Shown here: piece by piece, positions 6,182 through 6,322 of the stretch | Numbering within the stretch: position 1 is the first letter of the stretch | Layout: every line of letters begins with the position of its first letter | Assembly (NCBI GenBank): GCA_027457205.1 | Contig: DAIDTM010000254.1 | Span: forward strand, 1 to 6,322 | Direction of reading: 5' to 3' | Length of the DNA stretch: 6,322 bases | Origin: Anaerolineae bacterium | GTDB taxonomy: Bacteria > Chloroflexota > Anaerolineae > UBA4142 | Program-made: the position numbers and the translations under genes | Notes under the pieces: model-generated | Told to the model about the DNA's origin: nothing | Seen by the model: the letters and a program-made list of their open reading frames with translations, nothing else | Databases searched by the model: none

Positions 6182-6322
6182 ATATTAGGCAGCCGCAATC
6201 GATCAACATGGGCGTCTTGGGTAACCCTCTAATCTGCTCCGCAGCGAATCGGGTGCCAACTCAGAAAGAGACAACTGGAATGCCTTCATCTCAAGAATCC
6301 TGCGTACTGGCTGACCACAAGC
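6182..6322. other. region upstream of the promoter, no assignable gene
   Basis: The base composition is more AT-rich than the genes. A minus-strand frame is open from the right edge to TGA at 6205-6203 (39 codons, containing MKAFQLSLSELAPDSL) and could be the tail of an upstream gene. Its third codon positions are not GC-biased like those of the neighbours, and I do not recognise it. A plus-strand frame from ATG 6208 to the edge has no Shine-Dalgarno. Neither is called as a gene. Confidence 0.4.

Overview
This 6.3 kb window is moderately GC-rich, and every convincing gene lies on the minus strand. The genes are packed head to tail with 7 to 64 bp between them. Read in transcription order, from right to left, they are: a patatin-like phospholipase (6003-5104), a long CDF metal transporter (5039-3576), an 857-residue P2-like cation-transporting P-type ATPase (3568-995), a small tandem-CBS protein (971-540), and the N-terminal 172 residues of an FAD-linked oxidase of the GlcD / alkyl-DHAP-synthase type (517 to beyond base 1). 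No RNA gene, CRISPR array, insertion sequence or other mobile element was seen. The gene style (GTG starts, a compact chromosomal cluster, a stand-alone CBS pair, a multi-domain CDF) fits an environmental bacterium, possibly of the Chloroflexota/Anaerolineae. That placement is an impression from the proteins, not a demonstration.

The right end (6004-6322) holds the control region. A near-consensus sigma70-type promoter on the minus strand (TTGACG, 17 bp, TAGAAT; 6181-6153) predicts a start near 6146 and a leader of about 143 nt before the patatin ATG. The leader contains a bulged hairpin (6136-6096). It then contains a GC-rich hairpin followed by TTTTTGTTT (6058-6017), which looks like an intrinsic terminator. 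Only 17 bases separate the end of the TTTTT run from the start codon, and these include the Shine-Dalgarno, so no promoter fits downstream of it. The simplest reading is an attenuated leader controlling the whole cluster. A second hairpin (6064-6049) overlaps the 5' arm of the terminator and could act as an antiterminator. I do not recognise the leader as a known riboswitch class.

The core of the cluster is two metal-ion membrane transporters side by side, 7 bp apart: a CDF with Zn-type HxxxD/HxxxD sites and a P-type ATPase. The CDF is unusually long because its cytosolic part appears to be three consecutive copies of the C-terminal ferredoxin-like domain. The ATPase has all the catalytic motifs but an atypical ion-site signature: PEEFP in M4, His where SERCA has Asn768 in M5, and ExxxD in M6. 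Its ion therefore cannot be assigned by analogy with SERCA. The CBS protein could be an adenine-nucleotide or ligand-sensing partner. The flanking patatin and the AGPS-like oxidase are both plausible lipid enzymes, so the cluster may link membrane lipid turnover to cation homeostasis. That last point is inference.
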